Origin: Betaproteobacteria bacterium
GTDB lineage: Bacteria > Pseudomonadota > Gammaproteobacteria > Burkholderiales > Eutrophovitaceae
Assembly: GCA_009886305.1 (NCBI GenBank)
Contig: QXZO01000105.1
Coordinates: 1-16,690 of the forward strand
DNA: 16,690 nucleotides
Reading direction: 5' to 3'
Shown here piece by piece: positions 14,578 through 16,690 of the stretch (positions are counted from its first letter, which is position 1; each line of letters begins with the position of its first letter). The translations under genes were made by a program, and so were the position numbers. The notes under the pieces are model-generated. The model was given only the letters and a program-made list of their open reading frames with translations, did no database searches and was not told the origin of the DNA.

Positions 14578-14750
14578 TAAAACTCCTTGAATAAATTTTT
14601 AACATTTACTTCTTCAATCTTCGCTTCCGACACCAGAAATTATAAAATTAAATTTTAATCAAGATTTCTTGAAGCAAGTTAAAATTGGATGTGAATTACC
14701 GCCTAGATAAACACTATAAACCAATTCAGAATCGCACAAGGAAACACATT
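14578..14750. promoter_or_regulatory. divergent promoter region of the catabolic cluster
   Basis: This 173-base AT-rich gap separates the leftward eight-gene arm from the rightward dehydrogenase/hydratase arm, so promoters for both should lie here. It contains the inverted repeat at 14659-14672 and an AT-only 7-1-7 palindrome at 14643-14657. A rightward -35/-10 pair could not be assigned with confidence; TTGAAG at 14669-14674 with TGAATT 17 bases later is a weak candidate. The Shine-Dalgarno for the rightward gene is AAGGA at 14738-14742. Confidence 0.5.
14659..14672. promoter_or_regulatory. inverted repeat TCAAGA-TT-TCTTGA (candidate operator)
   Basis: Perfect 6-base arms with a 2-base centre, placed in the middle of the divergent promoter region. 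The position would allow one regulator to control both arms. No regulator gene is visible in the window. TTTTAA before it and TTAAAA after it extend a loose dyad. Confidence 0.4.
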
Positions 14751-15812
14751 ATGAAGTCATACAAAATTGCAGTTATCGCTGGTGACGGCATTGGAAAAGA
14801 GGTCATGCCTGAGGGGCTACGGGTACTCCATACGGTAGCTAGCAAGTTTAATTTCGAACTGAAAGTCGATGAATTTGACTGGAGCTGCAATAATTATGGA
14901 ACGCATGGCTGGTGGATGCCGCCCTCATGGCGAGAGGACATAGGCAGCCATGACTCTATTTTTTTTGGTGCAAACGGGTGGCCAGCGATCGTACCCGATC
15001 ACAAAGCTTTGTGGGATTCTCTAATAAAATGGCGAAGAGAATTCGATCAATACGTAAACTTAAGGCCGGTGAAATTATTGCCAGGCGTTAAATGTCCGCT
15101 TGCCGACCGCAAGCCAGAAGACATCGATTATCTCGTTGTTCGGGAAAACACAGAAGGAGAATATTCCTCCGTAGGTGGCAGAATGTTCGAAGGCACTGAT
15201 CGAGAGATTGTTACCCAACAATCTGTCTTTACGAGAAAAGGCGTGGACAGAATAATGAGGTACGCATTTGAATTAGCGGAACAACGAGAGAGGGGACACG
15301 TCACCTCAGCCACAAAGTCTAACGGCATTGCGATTACCATGCCCTACTGGGATGAACGCTTTAAAGTAATTTCAGACGAATTCTCTGAGATCAGCACAGA
15401 TCAATATCATATCGATGGACTAACGATTCAACTGATATTAAATCCGCAACGTTTCGATGTTATTGTGGCATCGAACTTGTTTGGCGACATCATTTCGGAT
15501 CTTGGGCCCGCGACAGCAGGCACTATTGGGATAGCCCCATCAGCCAATATTAATCCTGAACGAACTTCTCCGTCCCTCTTTGAACCAGTTCATGGATCAG
15601 CACCTGATATCTACGGAAAAAATATAGCAAATCCAATCGCGCAAATATGGTCAGGAGCGATGATGTTAGAGCACTTGGGTGAGCATGCTGCTGCCAAAGC
15701 AATTACTGAAAGCATTGAAGCATGCTTAATCTCTGGCCCAGTGACTCCTGACCTTGGAGGATCTGCTTCAACGTCTGATGTAGGCAAAGCCATATCTAAT
15801 TCTTTCGCGTAA
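14751..15812 (+). CDS. tartrate/D-malate dehydrogenase-like oxidative decarboxylase (isocitrate/isopropylmalate dehydrogenase family)
   Basis: This 353-residue protein aligns over its full length with the tartrate dehydrogenase/D-malate dehydrogenase branch. It has the N-terminal IAGDGIG (9-15), YVNLRP at 101-106 with Arg105, VRENTEGEYSSVGGR (130-144) with Arg131 and Tyr138, catalytic Lys189 in TSATKSNGI, and Asp246/Asp250 in LFGDIISDLGP. The INPE...LFEPVHGSAPDI block binds NAD. The family uses NAD and a divalent metal to oxidise 2-hydroxyacids, often with loss of CO2; D-malate and tartrate are known substrates. Start 14751 is chosen because AAGGA lies 8 bases upstream and the beta-1 strand begins there; a TTG at 14685 would add 22 unlikely residues. 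It leads the rightward arm, with the enoyl-CoA hydratase 37 bases downstream. In context it could supply the 2-oxoacid for the divergent TPP decarboxylase (inference). Confidence 0.92.
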   Translation: MKSYKIAVIAGDGIGKEVMPEGLRVLHTVASKFNFELKVDEFDWSCNNYGTHGWWMPPSWREDIGSHDSIFFGANGWPAIVPDHKALWDSLIKWRREFDQYVNLRPVKLLPGVKCPLADRKPEDIDYLVVRENTEGEYSSVGGRMFEGTDREIVTQQSVFTRKGVDRIMRYAFELAEQRERGHVTSATKSNGIAITMPYWDERFKVISDEFSEISTDQYHIDGLTIQLILNPQRFDVIVASNLFGDIISDLGPATAGTIGIAPSANINPERTSPSLFEPVHGSAPDIYGKNIANPIAQIWSGAMMLEHLGEHAAAKAITESIEACLISGPVTPDLGGSASTSDVGKAISNSFA

Positions 15813-15849
15813 ATTTCTTGTAAATAATGTCTATTAGGAATCAATATTA

Positions 15850-16641
15850 ATGTCACAGTTTCTCAACATCCAAGAACGCGGTTCGATACTGATTCTGACT
15901 ATGAACGAGCCTGCTACACGAAACGCATTAACCGGGAACACTGCAGCCGATGAATTTGTCGCTGCTTGCGAACAAATAAAACTGAGCAAACACGTCAAAG
16001 TCGTAATTGTGACAGGTAGTGGACCAGCATTCTCCGCAGGCGGCAATTTAAAAGACATGAAAAAAATGCTGGACGACAACTTGTCCAGCGAAGCCATTCG
16101 CGAGAGCTATCGCCGAGGAATCCAACGTATACCGCTAGCTTTGTATGAGCTCGAGGTTCCCACCATTGCTGCCGTTAATGGTCCGGCTATTGGCGCAGGA
16201 TGCGATTTAGCTTGTATGTGTGATATCCGCATTGCCTCCAATATGGCGACCTTTGCAGAAAGTTTCGTCAAGGTTGGCATTATTCCCGGCGATGGCGGAG
16301 CCTGGTTTTTACCTCGAACAGTGGGTCTAGCGAAAGCGGCAGAACTAAGTTTTACAGGTGATGCAATCGACGCTAAAGAAGCCTTAAGAATCGGACTTAT
16401 TTCATATCTAACATCGCCTGAAACACTCATGACCGAGACTGAGGCACTCGCAAATCGCATAGCAACTAACCCAGGACCCATTCTACGAATGACTAAAAAA
16501 CTGCTTCGGGAAGGCCAACGTCAAGATTTACCAAGTTTACTGGAACTGTCAGCTAACCTGCAATCTATAGCGCACAAAACGCCAGACCATCGCGAAGCGG
16601 TTCATGCTTTCTTAGAGAAACGTAAACCAAATTTTCAGTAG
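15850..16641 (+). CDS. enoyl-CoA hydratase/isomerase (crotonase family)
   Basis: This 263-residue protein is a typical crotonase. The first oxyanion-hole segment is FSAGGNL (61-67), the second is AIGAGCDLACMCDIRIAS (113-130). Then comes FAESFVKVGIIPGDGGAW (135-152), with Glu137 at the place of the second catalytic Glu of rat crotonase. The first catalytic Glu position is Asp119. This substitution occurs in other annotated members, so hydration, isomerisation or another crotonase reaction is possible. The C-terminal helix ends in AVHAFLEKRKPNF, the usual tail. AGGA lies about 12 bases before the ATG. It is co-oriented with the tartrate-dehydrogenase-like gene. Having this plus a hot-dog hydratase in one cluster suggests two different hydration or isomerisation steps. 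Confidence 0.94.
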   Translation: MSQFLNIQERGSILILTMNEPATRNALTGNTAADEFVAACEQIKLSKHVKVVIVTGSGPAFSAGGNLKDMKKMLDDNLSSEAIRESYRRGIQRIPLALYELEVPTIAAVNGPAIGAGCDLACMCDIRIASNMATFAESFVKVGIIPGDGGAWFLPRTVGLAKAAELSFTGDAIDAKEALRIGLISYLTSPETLMTETEALANRIATNPGPILRMTKKLLREGQRQDLPSLLELSANLQSIAHKTPDHREAVHAFLEKRKPNFQ

Positions 16642-16690
16642 CAATTTAGGATAAATTCAAAACAACCCACCCTGATGTGAGCGACCATTT
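16642..16690. other. right-edge non-coding remnant
   Basis: These 49 bases after the hydratase stop contain no hairpin plus T run and no supportable gene start; an ATG in them is followed at once by TGA. Nothing can be assigned. Confidence 0.5.

Noticed and set aside
14643..14657. AT-only palindrome TAAAATT-A-AATTTTA as an independent operator
   Set aside because: It is low-complexity sequence in an AT-rich promoter region, so symmetry by chance is likely; mentioned only as part of the region.

Overview
The window is about 16.7 kb of densely coding bacterial DNA with mid-40s GC by eye. It holds 18 protein-coding genes, one of them cut by the left edge. I see no tRNA, rRNA, CRISPR array, transposase or integrase. 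The SoxY/SoxZ pair, many SDR and acyl-CoA enzymes, Shine-Dalgarno-led operons and moderately AT-rich codons suggest a Pseudomonadota member, plausibly a marine heterotroph. The class cannot be fixed from this window.

Left part (1-4889): a kynurenine-formamidase-like alpha/beta hydrolase runs leftward off the edge at 429. Divergent from it, a two-domain sulfurtransferase (rhodanese fold) and an NAD-dependent epimerase/dehydratase run rightward (611-2480). They meet a leftward unit of SDR, GNAT acetyltransferase, soxY and soxZ (4747 to 2482); the two stop codons are one base apart. SoxYZ is the periplasmic sulfur carrier, but no other sox gene is present. With the sulfurtransferase facing it, this half looks like sulfane-sulfur handling beside carbohydrate or acid oxidation.

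Middle (4890-6647, rightward): an unrecognised two-TM protein with a presumed periplasmic domain, then a mandelate-racemase-type enolase-superfamily enzyme (acid-sugar dehydratase or racemase).

Right part (6706-16641): a divergent ten-gene catabolic cluster. The leftward arm, from 14577 to 6706, reads: zinc-less MDR oxidoreductase, split TPP-dependent decarboxylase (alpha then beta, sulfopyruvate-decarboxylase-like), class III CoA transferase, hydrolytic aldehyde dehydrogenase, hot-dog (MaoC/mesaconyl-CoA hydratase-like) hydratase, acyl-CoA dehydrogenase and an unusual SDR. The rightward arm is a tartrate/D-malate-dehydrogenase-like enzyme plus an enoyl-CoA hydratase. The 173-base gap between the arms carries an inverted repeat that could be an operator.

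The chemistry fits a chain (inference): 2-hydroxyacid -> 2-oxoacid -> decarboxylation to aldehyde -> free acid -> CoA thioester -> desaturation -> hydration -> oxidation. The true substrate is not evident. No thiolase, transporter or regulator is visible, so the pathway probably continues outside the window. This cluster is the best candidate for an undescribed system.
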